Of a DNA stretch of 64,000 nucleotides, positions 1-17,140 are shown in pieces; positions within the stretch are counted from its first letter, which is position 1; each line of letters begins with the position of its first letter. The notes under the pieces are model-generated. The model was not told the DNA's origin and made no database searches. It saw only the letters and a program-made list of their open reading frames with translations. Position numbers and translations under genes: made by a program. Origin of the DNA: Isoetes taiwanensis (Eukaryota; Streptophyta; Lycopodiopsida; Isoetales; Isoetaceae); contig JAJEKV010000004.1 of assembly GCA_021234155.1 (NCBI GenBank), positions 21,990,141-22,054,140 of the forward strand. Reading direction: 5' to 3'.

Positions 1-2157
1 TCAGTTACGTATTGCTATGGTGGCAAACAATTTAGCAAAGAGGCTACTAACCATAATCATCCTATAATTACCTAGATCGCGTAACATCTCCCCTCGCTAT
101 ATAGAGGGGATAACCTCGCTCATTTGCCATGCTCTGGGGAATCCCTCATGTACCGCTTATTAAATAGTCGCAATATATATGCGATAAAAATTCCATTCAC
201 CCGCCCATTTAAACATCTCGCTACTACTTCATGTCTCAGAGGCCTTCCCATTTGGTATAGTTTGCTAAGACCATGCCTTCTCCATCTTCTTCTAGAACAT
301 AAGCTGGCCTTGTGTAGGACTCAACATCCACGCGCCGCCATTTGGCACAAAATACAAATTTTATGCATTTCCTAAGTATAATACAATGCCACGATCCAAA
401 GAGCACCTGGTGACATACAATTAGTTTTAAGTCCTGCTCCAAAATTGCCGGTTTATAAGCAACCTCACCATGGCATGCGTCGCTCTCATATATATATTTC
501 CTTTTCTTTTTAGCCTTGGTAAGATTCATATTATTCTTTAAGCCGCTCCCTTTCATGCCTCCGGCATTCTTAAATGCATCCCTTCTTAATTTTAGCAATC
601 AAAGATCAAACCAAATGCATGAAGCCCTTTAGTTTCCCCGGTGGTGAGACAAAAGTCTCATGAGCGCGGCCAAGAACGTTTCTAGTAATTTCTTCCGTGA
701 AGCTTATCGCTGTCAGTGCCAAATCTTCCCAAAATTGCCTTCTCTTCACATAATTTTCCATACATACCTTTTATTGTATCAAAGATGTGCTGCATTTTAG
801 CCTTTTGTGTGTAACCTTTTTTACGCGACACCGCTCAATGCATATAGTAATCGCAACAGCATCGGGCGCATGGTCTCTATCTTGATAATGACTTCTCTAA
901 CAAAAAGTCAACCATTTGTTCTGTAAGAAATGTTTTTTATATAACACCAGATTCACCACGCCAGCATCTCCCGCATAAATATACCGTGAGTCCGAACCAT
1001 ACATGCCATTATACACTAAATCCAAGGCCGCTGGCCATTGAGCACATGATTGCCTTGAGGTGTCGGCCATCTTATTTTATCCCGAAAGTATTTCTTTTTC
1101 CAACCGCAGCTATTTTACTAATTGTCACTTAGCATCTCCATCCATAGGTTCACCATCTATGCTCACAATAGCCGCCACATCGCAATTCTCCCCGCTAAAA
1201 TCACCCATTAACAATATTTCCCCTTGCCGCATCAAAGATGCTGCATCTTTGCTCCACGAAAGGACTACCCCGCCGCTAAACCTCTCTCAATTATATACAC
1301 GGAGAATCACGCCGTGCGGGGAAAATAAATAAACTCCGCCAACAAATATTTTTCCCTTCAAACCTTGTATCCACCCCGCATATCGTGATACAGACCGTAG
1401 TTTGGCACTAGCTTAACCATTTGTTGCATTTCCTCGCCTAACATAACATGCTATCCCGCCATGACCTTTCAATTCCATCCCTATGATGCCATACGTAATG
1501 GACCGTACTAAAACCACAATCAATATTTGCAATCCCTTTCCTCATTTTCACATGTTTCCGTAAAAGAAAATAAATAACATCAACAAGATTCTAATAGAAA
1601 ACCTTACAACATCAATCTTAAATTGACTGGTCGTTGATATTCCAAAGACATACCCCGGGCGTGTCTCGAACTTAAGTGTAGTTGGTACTGGCCTCTACAA
1701 TCAACATGTAACCATTGGCGCCTAATAATATGCCTTTTCCCATCTTTTTCTTGCTTCCTTCTTCTATTTCTCAAGAATTGCATTCTATGGTCCCGTACCG
1801 ATTTAGTAAAATCCTCATTTATCCATACAGTTTGCCCCTTCAACTCTCAAGCGCCTCTTCAACTGGATTCAACTATCATTACGAGAGCGGAGTTTCACAA
1901 TGATATGCCTACTTCCGGGCTTGTATTCAAAGCACATGTACCGTATACACCGCAGTTATCCACCGGACTATTGATGCACGCCTCAGATGTAATCTTCCGC
2001 ATCTCTTTGTTTTATTCGCATGGTCACATCGCTTTTTCCTTCTCATGCACTTGGCTCGGGTTAGACAGTAAATCGTCATCATCGCATTATTATCCACCTG
2101 GGATTAGAAAAAGGCCTCATGTACTCTTCACAAAAGTTTTTGACCTAGTTGCTAGCC

Positions 2158-2159
<2 letters not shown>
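1..2159 (-). mobile_element. LINE relic 1 (endonuclease half), runs off the window
   Basis: Degraded minus-strand non-LTR retrotransposon. Read on minus from 2159 downward, 1843-1604 encodes a peptide with WINEDFTKSVRDHR and further R/K-rich sequence, like the C-terminal part of LINE ORF1-type RNA-binding proteins. Next come endonuclease-like pieces: HGGIACYVR near 1465, GDF near 1205 and a DHAP motif near 870, which fit the order of an apurinic-type endonuclease. The frame shifts many times. The 598-236 segment is Lys-rich and may be the linker before the reverse transcriptase, which would lie left of the window. The 5' side abuts the (GA)n tract at 2160. Family membership is inferred from short motifs only. 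Confidence 0.55.

Positions 2160-2225
<66 letters not shown>
2160..2225. repeat. (GA)n microsatellite, (CT)n on the LINE strand
   Basis: Pure GA dinucleotide run of about 66 bp. On the minus strand it directly follows the 3' end of LINE relic 2 and precedes LINE relic 1, so it looks like a (CT)n LINE tail rather than an unrelated microsatellite. The flank on the LINE side (aagcaagtgaagtg) resembles the flank of the second GA tract at 4454. Confidence 0.9.
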
Positions 2226-6161
<3,936 letters not shown>

Positions 6162-6200
6162 AGAGAGGGAGAGGGAGAGGGAGAGGGGAGGAGGGAGAGA
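6162..6200. repeat. GA-rich (GAGAGG)n tract
   Basis: Imperfect purine repeat (agaggg units). On minus it forms the CT-rich tail of LINE relic 4 and abuts the 5' truncation of LINE relic 3. It is the third such junction in the array, with more interruptions than the other two. Confidence 0.8.
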
Positions 6201-9040
6201 CATGAAAATGAAATCACCTTTATTTTTGGCGCTTTAGTGAGACCATCAAAGTCAGAAGACGCCATTTTATATATATTCAACAACATACATAATATCATCT
6301 AATATGTCTTCGGTAAGAACATATTAGTGCTCTCCCTCCCTCACAGCCTACTAGCTCCCCAGATTTTATGTTTTGAATATTGCTATCTCTAGTTTGTATA
6401 ATCCTACCGTAAATCTTCCTGATTGTAGCCGGAGAAAATCAAAGAAGCTCACAAGTCTCAAGTTAAGCATGTATACCAAACTTCGTATGTGGGCTTGGTA
6501 CATGCCGGAGCATCCTAAAAATTGGCATGGCGGCCCCTGCCCTCCACTTTCAGATGATCCACACACACTTTTACAAAATCTCAGTTCTGGTATTCTGCCT
6601 AACGCCCACCTTTCACCCCCAAGTGGTGCAAGCCGAGCCCCATCCCCGCCATCATATATCTAAGCTTTACCTCATAATTTTTGTAAATACTCACGAACCT
6701 GTCTATGAAGATCCTGTAATGCCTTTTTTACTGTGTACACTCCACATTTTAAGGACGTAAAGATGCCTTCTAACCCAATATCATTTGATGCTATCCTTTG
6801 TTGGATTCTCAAGTCCACAATATTCATCCCCCATTTTAAGCCAAAGCATAATGATACCACCTCACCCTTGGATCGCCCTCGCAAAGAGCCGTGAGGTAAG
6901 CAAGCTGCCTGTTCGGTGGTGTGATCAGATCTTTTGCAAATATACTAAGAGTCTCCATTAGGCTTCTAGTTCCGTGGATAGCATCCCACGCCTCCACTCA
7001 ACATCATCGCATAAAGGTACTTTTAGTGCCCAGTCAGCATGAAAGAATTTCTTTTGTACCTTCTCAATCCTTTTCCAGCCTTGTATGGACAACCCTCGTG
7101 ACCCCAAACTTCACGTACCATAGAATGATGTACAACCGTTGTACCAAAGAAATAGTATACCTTCCCTAAGCCGCATCCCATATTTCTTGATGACACTTTA
7201 CCGCAGATGGCAATAAAACCCTCAAGCCTCCATTACCCCTTCTGCTTTACCATGACCTGTACCGGACTTTTGTCCACTATTAGACTCAGATATTTATAGA
7301 TATTCAACAATGTGTCTCAAATTATCCCCTTTATGTTAGCGCATATTTATCCACCTTGTTGGCACCAACACTATTATCACTTTCGGGTTTTATCTATATA
7401 TTCACGCTCATGCCTTTTGGTATCACAGAAGCTAAAGCATTTGAACGTTCCACGATCCCCTGTAATAATTTCGGGTGACAACAATACAATAATATCATCA
7501 GCGATATAATAGCAAGATAATAAATATATTCCTTCTGTTTAATGCAATGCCATCTCCACTCAAATTGAGCATCCAACCAAATAGATCAATAATGGGAAAG
7601 AGGGCAAAACCTTGTTTAACCCTAATTTTGTACTCTTCACTAGATCGTGACATTTATGAGATAATGAAAGTTCGGTGTTGAACCATTACCTTCATATATG
7701 AGTCTTCACGCCTTCTTACTTAAAATAGAGTGGTACCCTATGCTCTCCAATCTATGCCAAGTATAAAATTCAAATTGCAGTATTCATGTCAAACTTTGTG
7801 AAGTCTACAAAAGTGGCTGTAAACATGAAGCTTTTTGGTGCCTTTGGCTGCACCCATCGCTCTCCTAGCAGATCTACCCCAGACCTTTTTTTCCTAAGCC
7901 GCTTGCTCCATGTGTGCTCCTCAATTCTGCTGTTCTTTTGCCCACTATTATTTTACTCTCAAGAATAGTAGCATACGTACCTTTGAAAAGACTACTAACC
8001 ATTATCAAGTGAGTTAGTTGTTTTGATCCTAACGCGATCATCACCTCGCCAAGATGCCAAAACCTTCATGTAAAACCGCATTATACATAGGGAGTGAGGA
8101 TCTTCGCCGAGAAATTCCTACCATTTAAATCATTTCTCAAACTAGCTCCCCTTGAATATCTAATGCCTCCCCATTGAGAGTTCCCGTAGGCCTCACCCTG
8201 CAATATCATCCACCGAAAACTATAAAACCTCATCACCTTTCCACAAGTCAAAGGCTCCAACCCTCATATAGTATAGCTTTACATATTTTGTTGCACGCTA
8301 AAGTTTAAATCCAAATTTAATTCTATTCCTTCTTTGAATCTCTATTCCGTGACCGGTTGGTTCAACAATCAACTCTTTGACCATATCTTCGCTTCTTGGG
8401 CAAGTGTTCCCTTTCTCTTATTCTTTAATCAATTTCATGTATCTTTATGTCTTGTTACAACGCCACTGCCATGTGATATTTCGTCTCTTGTCTTTACACT
8501 CATTAATCGCACTCAAGAATTGCAAGGGAGCCCCAATTGCCTCTCTTTTAGATCGAAAAGATCGGTGGCAAGTTGTAAGATCAATTTAAAGCAAAGTCAC
8601 TTCCTATGTCTTTTGCCCCAGATGGCCAATGAGTTTTACTCACAAGTTCCTTCACAAATTTTGAAACTTTTCCTTTCTATCTTGACGATGTGAATGCGAT
8701 GGTTAGGGGTACAAAACTAGTGTGCGTTGCATTCCCACAATATAGTCTCCATAATCAAAGGACATAATCATTCATGTATACCTCTCCTATATAGAAGCTT
8801 TAACCTCTTTGCAAAAACAACCAAGACTTCAGAATTGCATAATCCACCATGCCTCTCGTGATCTCTGCGGATTGACCAACGCGTTGAGGAAATCGCCAGC
8901 ACATAGATCAAGAGATCCAAAATCACCGCATATACATATTCAAAGAAATGGAGTCCTTTGGGGATACTTGTAGATCGTGATTCAACATATATGCATCTTA
9001 GTGCTGTCAATCTATCTAATACAACTTTATATTTTTTTCA
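6201..9040 (-). mobile_element. LINE relic 4 (end of endonuclease through RT)
   Basis: Longest minus-strand relic of the array. Near 8895 a frame reads AGDFLNAL, like the endonuclease GDFN box. Near 8100 there is sequence like the RT entry block. Near 7815 FVDFTKFD matches the first RT catalytic block with one residue missing. Around 7510-7496 the strand encodes an ADD box within a damaged YADD (an extra Ile codon intervenes) followed by IIVLLSPE. Frames change often. The 3' end runs into the GA-rich tract at 6200. The 5' limit near 9040 is approximate. Confidence 0.6.
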
Positions 9041-9719
9041 TTTTGGATTTGAGTTCGTGACAGGAACAAAAATCAAATAAGGTTTCTACGTATTGTACTT
9101 TGGGAGATCAAGTGGCTTATTTCATTATAGATTTTTTTTTTCAATGTAGCCCATATGAGGCTAAGCTGCTAAGTAGATTGCAAAGAGAACACAAAAGTTT
9201 CCGTAGAAAAATTGTAGCATTTTTCTCTCCACAAGTTCAATGACTTCAATTGCAAAAGATTTACATTGAGTGGAATCCTTATGGTCCACTACTAATTTGA
9301 CTCGCTAATTTGCGTATAGGAATTGCATCTAAAACAAACCGGAATAATAATTTGTTTTATATAAGCATGTTCTTATTAGATCTGTGTTTGGCATCTTCAG
9401 CACAATAGAGCATCCCTTTTCACCACAGAAAACTAATTGCATGTAAACGCTAAGGTCCTTAGAGCAAATATTCAAATACAATATAATGTAGAGCAAATTC
9501 TCATGCTAGTTAGGGTGATTTTTCAGCACTGCTGACTTCAAAGAGGAGCGAGCGCCCCACACATTTGGCCCAATGATTTAATAAGCGAAGTTCTAATTTC
9601 TTTTTCTTTTATATTTAAACCTTGTCGAATCTGAGATTCTAGAGCCTACGTTGTAATAAGCCCTTCTTGATTTAATTTGAGGGGGAAATCCAGGAAGCGC
9701 TTGACCTGCCGAGGGCAAC

Positions 9720-9845
9720 ATGAGCAAGCTCGATAATTGGGACAAATTCGGTGAGAGTTCGAGGTTTGAGAAAATAGATATGGCGGATTTAAGGCGTAAC
9801 AAAACAGGCATCAATAGAATGGAAGTGGGGCACAGCTTCTTTCGT
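9720..9845 (+). CDS. candidate first coding exon, possibly of the HAK/KUP relic
   Basis: A 42-codon open stretch starting with ATG (MSKLDNWDKFGESSRFEKID, then MADLRRNKTGINR) that ends exactly at a good splice donor, CGT|GTAAGTAT. It is hydrophilic and lies upstream of the potassium transporter exons on the same strand. HAK/KUP proteins have a variable hydrophilic N-terminus before the first membrane span, so it could be that exon. The link is inference: I find no convincing exons for the first membrane spans between 9846 and 11690. Confidence 0.35.
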
Positions 9846-11451
9846 GTAAGTATATCTCTTAGGGCTTACAATTCTTTACTTCATAAAATGCACATAGTTG
9901 AATTCCCTCTTGTGCGCCCTTAGACGGATTTCCATGAGCAATGGACACGATTTTAGCCCTGACTTCCCGGTCTGCTTCGCTGCAGCCTAGGTACATTTGC
10001 TTTTCTTCCAGGTCCTTTTTCTAGTCTTCTGCTATTTTAAAGCAAATGCGTCGGTGGATATGGAATTTTCATCCGATGGTACCACTTATGTTCTGGCCAA
10101 GCCACTCAGCTATCATCTAACAATTTGCACGCTGTATATCACCGCCCCAGCATGTGGCCTTCATTTTTCTTGTATTAGAGTGCTGGGTTGCCCTATTTCT
10201 GAAAGAACAGAGGATGTTGGATTTTATGTGGGAAAAGCATCTAATTTTAAGTTTTATTTCAAGCTATTCTATTAAATTTTATGCGGGACAAAGGAGAATA
10301 ATATTTTATATGATGGTTAACATGCAGATTAACGTGAGACATCCTTTAAGGCTGTGCTTTTCTTGGCATAAGTGAAAGTCGGAGTTCTATATAAGGACCT
10401 GGAACAAGCCAAACAATATGTATCAAGGAGTATGTCATAGGCAGCCATTACAAGTGCAAGCAGTTCCAAAAATTTGAATATTGAGGTACAAATGAAGCTT
10501 TGAGAGAGAACATATAACTTAAAGATTTTCACCTTTGTGATGATCACATATTTTAATAATAGTTATAGTTTCATATTATAAGTGCAAGAAGTTCAAAAAA
10601 TCCTTGACTAAGAAATTTTGGACTTTTGCACTTGTAATATACACTATAAATCCATACTTTCATTCGCCAAATATGTGTTGATCATAATCAATGCGATGAC
10701 AAAGGTAGCGTACATATTCTTTTGCAAAGTTACATATATGCTTCCATGTGAAATAATTATTCACATCTTGTGTTTTGATTTATAATACTGTGTGGAAGAT
10801 TTCACCACTTTCATGCTATAATGCAAAATCGCTGGGCTCTTTATCAAACCCACAAAATAACCGCAAGGGAAGCAAAGGAATCTTTTCTGCCATTTTTGAG
10901 GCTATAGGCTTTAGGATAGGCTTGCTCATGGTGGTTTCCGCTTAGTACGCAAGGCATGGTGATCGCCATCGTGGTATTTACACCGCACACGTATACTCTA
11001 GTTATCTATTCCAACTAAGATCTTGATGGTTAATGTTATTACCATGCAAAGTGAATAGGGAAAGTTAAAGCTAATCTTGGGCATTTAAATAGAATGGAAG
11101 TGGCAAGCAAAACAATAAGATGATTTGAGACTTAATTGTTAAAATTTTGCTTTATATTAAAATATTTGGTATTGTGCACTCATTCCTATATTTTTAAGCC
11201 TTTGCGCCCTACCAAGCTTCAGAATTAGCTCTTCGTGATACTAGATAATCACCACACCATGAATGTAAGCTTTTCAACCAATTCTAGGTAGATGAGTTAC
11301 TATATACATATATGCTATCATGGAACCATATACTAAACCTTGCTTTCTATATACATACATGCATTTTTATCCCCAAAACCATGCTTTTATGGATTAAGTC
11401 AAGAGAATATGTTTCACCGTCTGGGTGACAAATGGGTTCATATGTGGGCTT

Positions 11452-11636
11452 TCATTTCTCCATGTATAGCGCTTCTCCATGACATGTGTATCTCATGTAT
11501 TAGAGCTTAGGTGCTGTTGGAGAACATGAATGCATTTATCACGTCATTTCTCCATGTAATACAAGCCCATGACATGTATCTCCTACATGTATTAGGAGCT
11601 TAGGGTGCTGTTGAGAACATGAATGCATTTATCACG
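11452..11636. repeat. tandem duplication, two ~92-bp units
   Basis: Two adjacent diverged copies, 11452-11543 and 11544-11636, each starting tcatttctccatgta and ending gaacatgaatgcatttatcacg. It lies just before the first clear HAK/KUP exon, probably in an intron. No coding signal is seen. Confidence 0.85.
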
Positions 11637-11689
11637 CTTAGTTGCTATACCTTAGATGCTTACTGATATTAATATTCTGCCATACACAG

Positions 11690-13250
11690 ATATAGTGGCG
11701 TGCATTATACTAGTGGGCTTATTTGGACTGCAGCATTTTGGCCGCCAAAGCAGCTCCCTATGTCTATGCCTATTGTGATTGGCTTGTTGTTTTGTATTTC
11801 TGCCATTGGCATATACAAATATACTTGCTCATTGGAACCCTGGAATTTTAAGAGCTCTATCACCTACTATATGTACACTCTTTTGAAGAAACTGGGGCTG
11901 AAGGCTGATTCGGTGGGCGCTTGTCCTGTGTATTGCAGTGTTAGCATTTGAACTCATTTGTTGTTCTATATGTTGTATTAGCACTTACTTGCAATCACAG
12001 AATTTTGTTGGCTATGCAGGAAATCCAAAGGCATGTTTGCTGATTTGATCAATTTTCAAGCACCAATCAAGGTAAGATACCCTGATCGACATTACGCCCG
12101 CCTTCCTATAATTTTAGCCAATTTTGATACTTTGGATCTCAATGTGCATGTTTGCGCAGCTTACATTCGCGATTCGCTGTTCATCCATGTTCTGCTTGGC
12201 ATACATGGGTGGCAGCATGTCTGCTCTAAAAAATCACGCCACATTCAACGTGGGGCTTCTCAAATCCATTCCAGGTAATAATATTGCTGGGTGCAAAAAG
12301 TGATTTTAGATTTCCAGCTGAAAAAAAATCATTGATGACTTATGTGGGATGTTGCAGAGCAGGTTCGTTGTCAGTTTCTGTTATTGCCACCCTTGCTTCT
12401 GTTGTTGCAACATGCTATGATAACAGCAAATATTTCTTTTCAAGCAATGCCCGTCAGCAATGCCTGTTCTTGCTGCTTCTCAAGTAAAGTGGATGCTACC
12501 TTGGCTGGTTTCTCACATTGGGTTTCCGTGGAAACCATCTTTAATCGTATGTGGTATAGTGCTTTAATTTAGCCTTGTGTTCCTTCTTCTAGTGCTTGAT
12601 GATAGTAACTTCTGACTTCTATGGCAGGCTTTATAATCATTAATCGATGTTGGTAACTACATTTCTGATGTCAGTTGGCGATGGTGATTGTCTGGAAGAA
12701 AAGGAAAACATGTCTATTTCGGGACATTTCTGGCATTTTTGGATCAATTCAACTATTTTGGTAATGCGTTTCACAATGTCAAATTTAGTATGGTTGGATT
12801 CCATTAGTTCTGGCCGCTATTTTCTATGGCTGTCAAGTGTATGTACATGGCACCCGATTTTCCATACCACAAGGTTTCCATGAAGTGGCGGCTTACACTT
12901 GGTCCTAGGCTTGGTATCACTGTCCGAAGTTCCCCGGAATTGAGCTAATATATAGCCGTAGCCAAGTTACCGGGAATACCCGCCATCTTCTCTCATTTTG
13001 TCAGCTACAAATAATATTCCAGCCTCCCATCAAGTTCTCTGCCTTTGTCTGCATCAAGTCTGTTCCAGTGCCATATGTTCCGGGCCAAGAACGCTATCTA
13101 ATTGATGCATAGATCCAGAGAGTAACCAATGTACAGGTGTGTATAGCAAGATATGGCTATAAGGATGTCCACAAAGACATTATGACTTTGAAAACCAGCT
13201 TATCATGAGCATTAGAGAGTTTATAGGGTGCTCTAGGAATGAACCCCTCT
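11690..13250 (+). pseudogene. HAK/KUP/KT potassium transporter relic, multi-exon
   Basis: Five exon-like blocks match the second half of plant high-affinity K+ transporters, multi-pass plasma-membrane proteins. Block 1 (11690-~11945) reads CIILVGLFGLQHFG, then after a frame change CISAIGIYK, a damaged WNPG, and YMYTLLKK. Block 2 (12020-12071, donor GTAAGA) reads MFADLINFQAPIK. Block 3 (12160-12274, between CAG and GTAATA) contains CLAYMGGS and LLKSIP. Block 4 (12358-12546) contains VIATLASVVA and, in another frame, AMITANISF. Block 5 (from 12628) contains MLVTTFLMS, MKWRLTLGPRLGI, GIELIYS, VPVPYVPGQERYLI and RYGYKDVHKD. The family signatures are in the correct order, but several 1-2 nt indels break the frame, and the N-terminal membrane spans and the usual C-terminal end are not found. 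It could be a genuine gene spoiled by consensus errors, but pseudogene is the safer call. Confidence 0.8.
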
Positions 13251-16200
13251 CTTGAAGGTAGAATGGCTGTGAGTGGTACATCTGGCAATCCTACAAATCA
13301 GACTTGTCGGCGAAGAACGCTGTGGTCAGTACATCTGGCATGAGACTTGTGATCAATGTGAGCCTGACGGTATCTGTGAAACAACAACACTCTCCCAATA
13401 TTGCATCTCTGGACTAGCACTCCAAGATTCAGTAGAGCTGATTCTTCCAGGACACAGATCAGAAAAACCGCGTGTTAGCTTTGGGAGATACCACCAAAAA
13501 CTGCTATTGATTCTTTTCTGAAAATGGATCCTTCGGCTCAGGAAAAGAGTTAAGGGAAATTAATAGAAGCCAAGGTTTGAAGGGAATTAAGTAGATTGAA
13601 AATTAGAGCTAGCCTATAGATATTTCTCAGGCCTTGATTTTAAATTATAGTACAACATGGTAACCGGAAGTGTGTTACTTAAACGCCGATATAAACGCAT
13701 GCCCTAATGCGCGGCCTTAACGTGTAATTTTGTTATACTCACTTTCAGGAAGCCAAGGTTACATAATAGACAACAAAACCATAGGTCATAGGTAATGAAT
13801 CCTAATCCTATGCAGTACATTCTATTATATTCCGCTATACAACTTTTATAACACCATTTGTCTATTCCATTCTATTTCCTTGGACCTATGCTTTCTTCCA
13901 TTTTCATCTATGTAACAAACTGCCAAATGCCTCATTCCAACTATTATTGACATCATGACTTTTAGAAGTTAATGAGAATATCAAGGTATAGATTGCACAC
14001 ATGTACTATTATCCAATAAGTTCATGCGCTTCTTGCTATAGAGGAGGAGGAGGATTTTTTCTATAGGATTGTACAATAACGCTTCATTGAAAAGCCAATG
14101 TCCTATAGCGCTAAATAATACACTATCATCATCTTGGTAAACAAATTGATGCGTGGCATCATCCTACCTTGCCAACATCTTAACAACCTTCAGGTATAAT
14201 GTAACCATATCTCGATGAGAATATAATTACGAATTTGCGGATCCTGCTTTAGTTTAGCTTCAGTGGGATGTATTATAGATGTTTGATGATTAGGGAATCA
14301 GCTCTAATTAGCCTTCCATGACTAACCTAAATGATGAATCTGTGTTAAATACCTACATATATATAGGTGTTCTAATGCAATGTATAGAGAATAAGAGGTG
14401 GTATCTCGTAGTACACAATTCTCAGACTAAACGCTAAAAATACACCTCCAAAGCTGAATATTTTGCAGTGGTAGAAGGAAAAGGCTCCTAATCGCTAAAA
14501 AGCCCTATAATAAACATATTCGACTGGCCAATGTCAACTTAAAGTAGATACATCTAAATAATAACTTAATGATAGAAGTCCACATGATGGCTACATAGTG
14601 CTAAGAAACCTCGCTAGCGTTTCCATCGATGATCAGCGTAGTGCTACATGAGTTCAATAACGCCCTGGCCAGAATGGATGGTAAACCAAAATCTAATCTA
14701 TACACACACTACCCCCAGTGAATAAGAAAACACCGAAAGTATATGTACAATATGATGCGTACTTACTAGAAGCCGAGAATAAAAGATGGATCTGGATAAG
14801 ATAATGGATCAGAGGTCTGAAACCTCCTACTGCACCAGATAGGGTTCTACCGCCCCGCAAATTCTGACCACTAGAAATTTAGTAGCTAATGCGAGTATAC
14901 ATCTAAATCATAAGTCCGAAGTATGATACACTACAAATAATAATGAAAAACGAGAACGCTATTGCATCGAGGGTACACCCTGCTTTGAAAATGGTGATAG
15001 CGAGGCTCTGATCTAAATCAAAAATCTATCAAAATTGTGTATAATTCTAACGTGGTAGTCAACCTTCAAACTCCTGCCTTCCAGGATTACTGCTGTAGAA
15101 GGCCAACCCAATCAATCTGGACTAGCGGTAAAACCCGTCATCTCGAAAGCATCTCTCCCCACGGAACCGAATCCGCTTATAAAACATTAACTGACAAAAT
15201 ACACGAGCAAACGAAAAGCAACAATTAAATCACTAGGAAGTGGGTAAAAACAATTATGATCAAATCTCGTAATCTCGGTTTTCAAAATGACGCACTGCTG
15301 AGAAAGCACATATACCGTGATAAGGAAAGACACAAGAATAGCCCAAGAGAGGTTTCCCCAGACGCTTGCAGTCCCACCGCCAGCATAGCCAAAAGTCCAA
15401 CGGCACGCACCCAGTTCCAAACGCAACAAGAAAGGGGAGGCGCATGCGCAATGGTAAGCCAACAACATCTCAAGGATTTCTTAGCCCATGAATACAGCTT
15501 GAGGCCGTGTGGATCCTGCATGGGATGCACTTAAGTCATACCGCCAGACAAACAAATTCTACAAGAGACAATAAATATCCACCACATGGCTAAATCAAAT
15601 TCCCTTGAAACTCCTCATCGGTTTGCCATATATTTTCAAGATAAGATTGACAAAAGCTCCATTCTTCCTCTCCCTCTACTATATACCTTATTTTGCCCAT
15701 ATCCTCTACCCTAAACCCCTTCTCAAGCACCTCTATGCAATGTAAATGAATTCAATAAGCATCACCGTAAATAAAAACAGCGGTAATGTAAGTCCCAAAC
15801 ATACCCACATCCAATTACTCCCAAAGATTAAATACCTGGCCTTCTTCCCAGACGTAAGGGAGTCTATACAATTATAAAGTAGCAAGATCATTACAAAGAA
15901 GTTCATAGAAGATACTATACCCTGCAAACCACCTCTTCTAGTGAGTAGAGATAGCCAATCACCTCAGCCAATCTCAGCTAAATCTCAAATACAATTGGAT
16001 CCCAAGATACATGTTGCTAATGGCCATGTCTAGGAATAATTAGGGAAAACACTCAAGCCTTATGCAAATCGTAATTTCCCCAAGCATCTTTTTCTTCTAC
16101 TTTATTTCCTAAACTCCTCTACTTTATCCTCTTCTAACGCCAGTTACTAACCACGTCGCAAACCCTATGTATCAAACTAGCGGCGATCGGCTTCTGGAAA

Positions 16201-16739
16201 GTTTATTCGGTCCGCGAAGCGAAACGACAAACCGCCGATAAATAAATGCCTCGGGACGAAGCACAATACGCTACCTAATTAAATCTCTGCACTGAGCGTA
16301 TGGCTCCAACAAATCTCACCGCTAAAAGGTGCCGTTGCTCAATGGATGTATTGGACTCCGGGGACCCAAACCGCGCCATAAATACATGCCTTTTCTCCTC
16401 TGTGCTTTTCAGCCTTTCTTACCCCAAACAAATGCGCGTTTGATGTGGAATTTTTCTAACCTCGATGGTGCACGATAGTACCAGATTTTGGGTTTGAATG
16501 TATGGCTTTAGGCGTATAAATTGAGTTTATCAAGTTTAATGATTGATAGAGTTCCCCGTATACCGCTTCTTGCCCTACAGACCTCTGAATATCGTAACCA
16601 ACTAATCATATTATCGCTTACCGTGGCTCATTTCTTCGGCATATTACGTATTACGGTGTTCCGAATCGAACACCTACCCCTATTTGTCCATCAGTTAGAA
16701 AGTATGTTTCTTTAGGTCCACATGTTCTTTTAATCGAGA
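13251..16739. other. gene-poor intergenic stretch
   Basis: AT-rich DNA with no recognised gene. At 15530-15282 on minus a 82-codon open stretch begins near an AG acceptor-like site (ccatgcag) and contains a hydrophobic segment (VGLLAMLAVGL); it could be an exon of an unknown membrane protein, but I have no family match. The rest shows short ORFs only, no clear repeats. Confidence 0.5.
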
Positions 16740-17140
16740 TTTCAAAAAACCATATGTAGGAACTGCGGAGGTGTGGTTTTTTACTTAACTAATCTTGTTG
16801 TTTTTAAGTGACAAGGAACGCCCATTGTTATTTTCTTAAGGAGCCGTGGTTTTTGTTTTTTAGGACGGTGGTTTTTGGCGAGGTATGCTTTTTGCTAAAA
16901 GAACTGCAGGCTTTTTCGGTGTAGGGGTGTTTTATGAGGCGTAGTTTTGAGATGCGGTTTATAAGTAGCGTAGTTTTTTTAAGGAGCCGCGGGCTTCCTG
17001 CTTTGTGGACGTGGTGGTTTTTTGGCAGGCTTGTTAAAGAACCGCATATTTTTCATGTAGCATGCTCAAGGAGGTGCGGTTTATAAGTAGCGTAGTTTTA
17101 AGGAGGTTTTTTTCTAAAACATGGCCTCTAAAGCCGTGGT
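16740..17140. repeat. G/T-rich strand-asymmetric block with internal repeats
   Basis: About 400 bp in which the plus strand is dominated by G and T with recurring gtggttttt, aaggagccg and gcgtagttt words. A 24-25-bp word, gcggtttataagtagcgtag followed by Ts, occurs at 16954 and 17076, 122 bp apart. No coding frame is apparent. It may be a decayed non-coding element. Confidence 0.6.

Noticed and set aside
12647-12883. 78-codon ORF as a separate gene
   Set aside because: It is part of the last HAK/KUP exon (MLVTTFLMS) in one of its broken frames.
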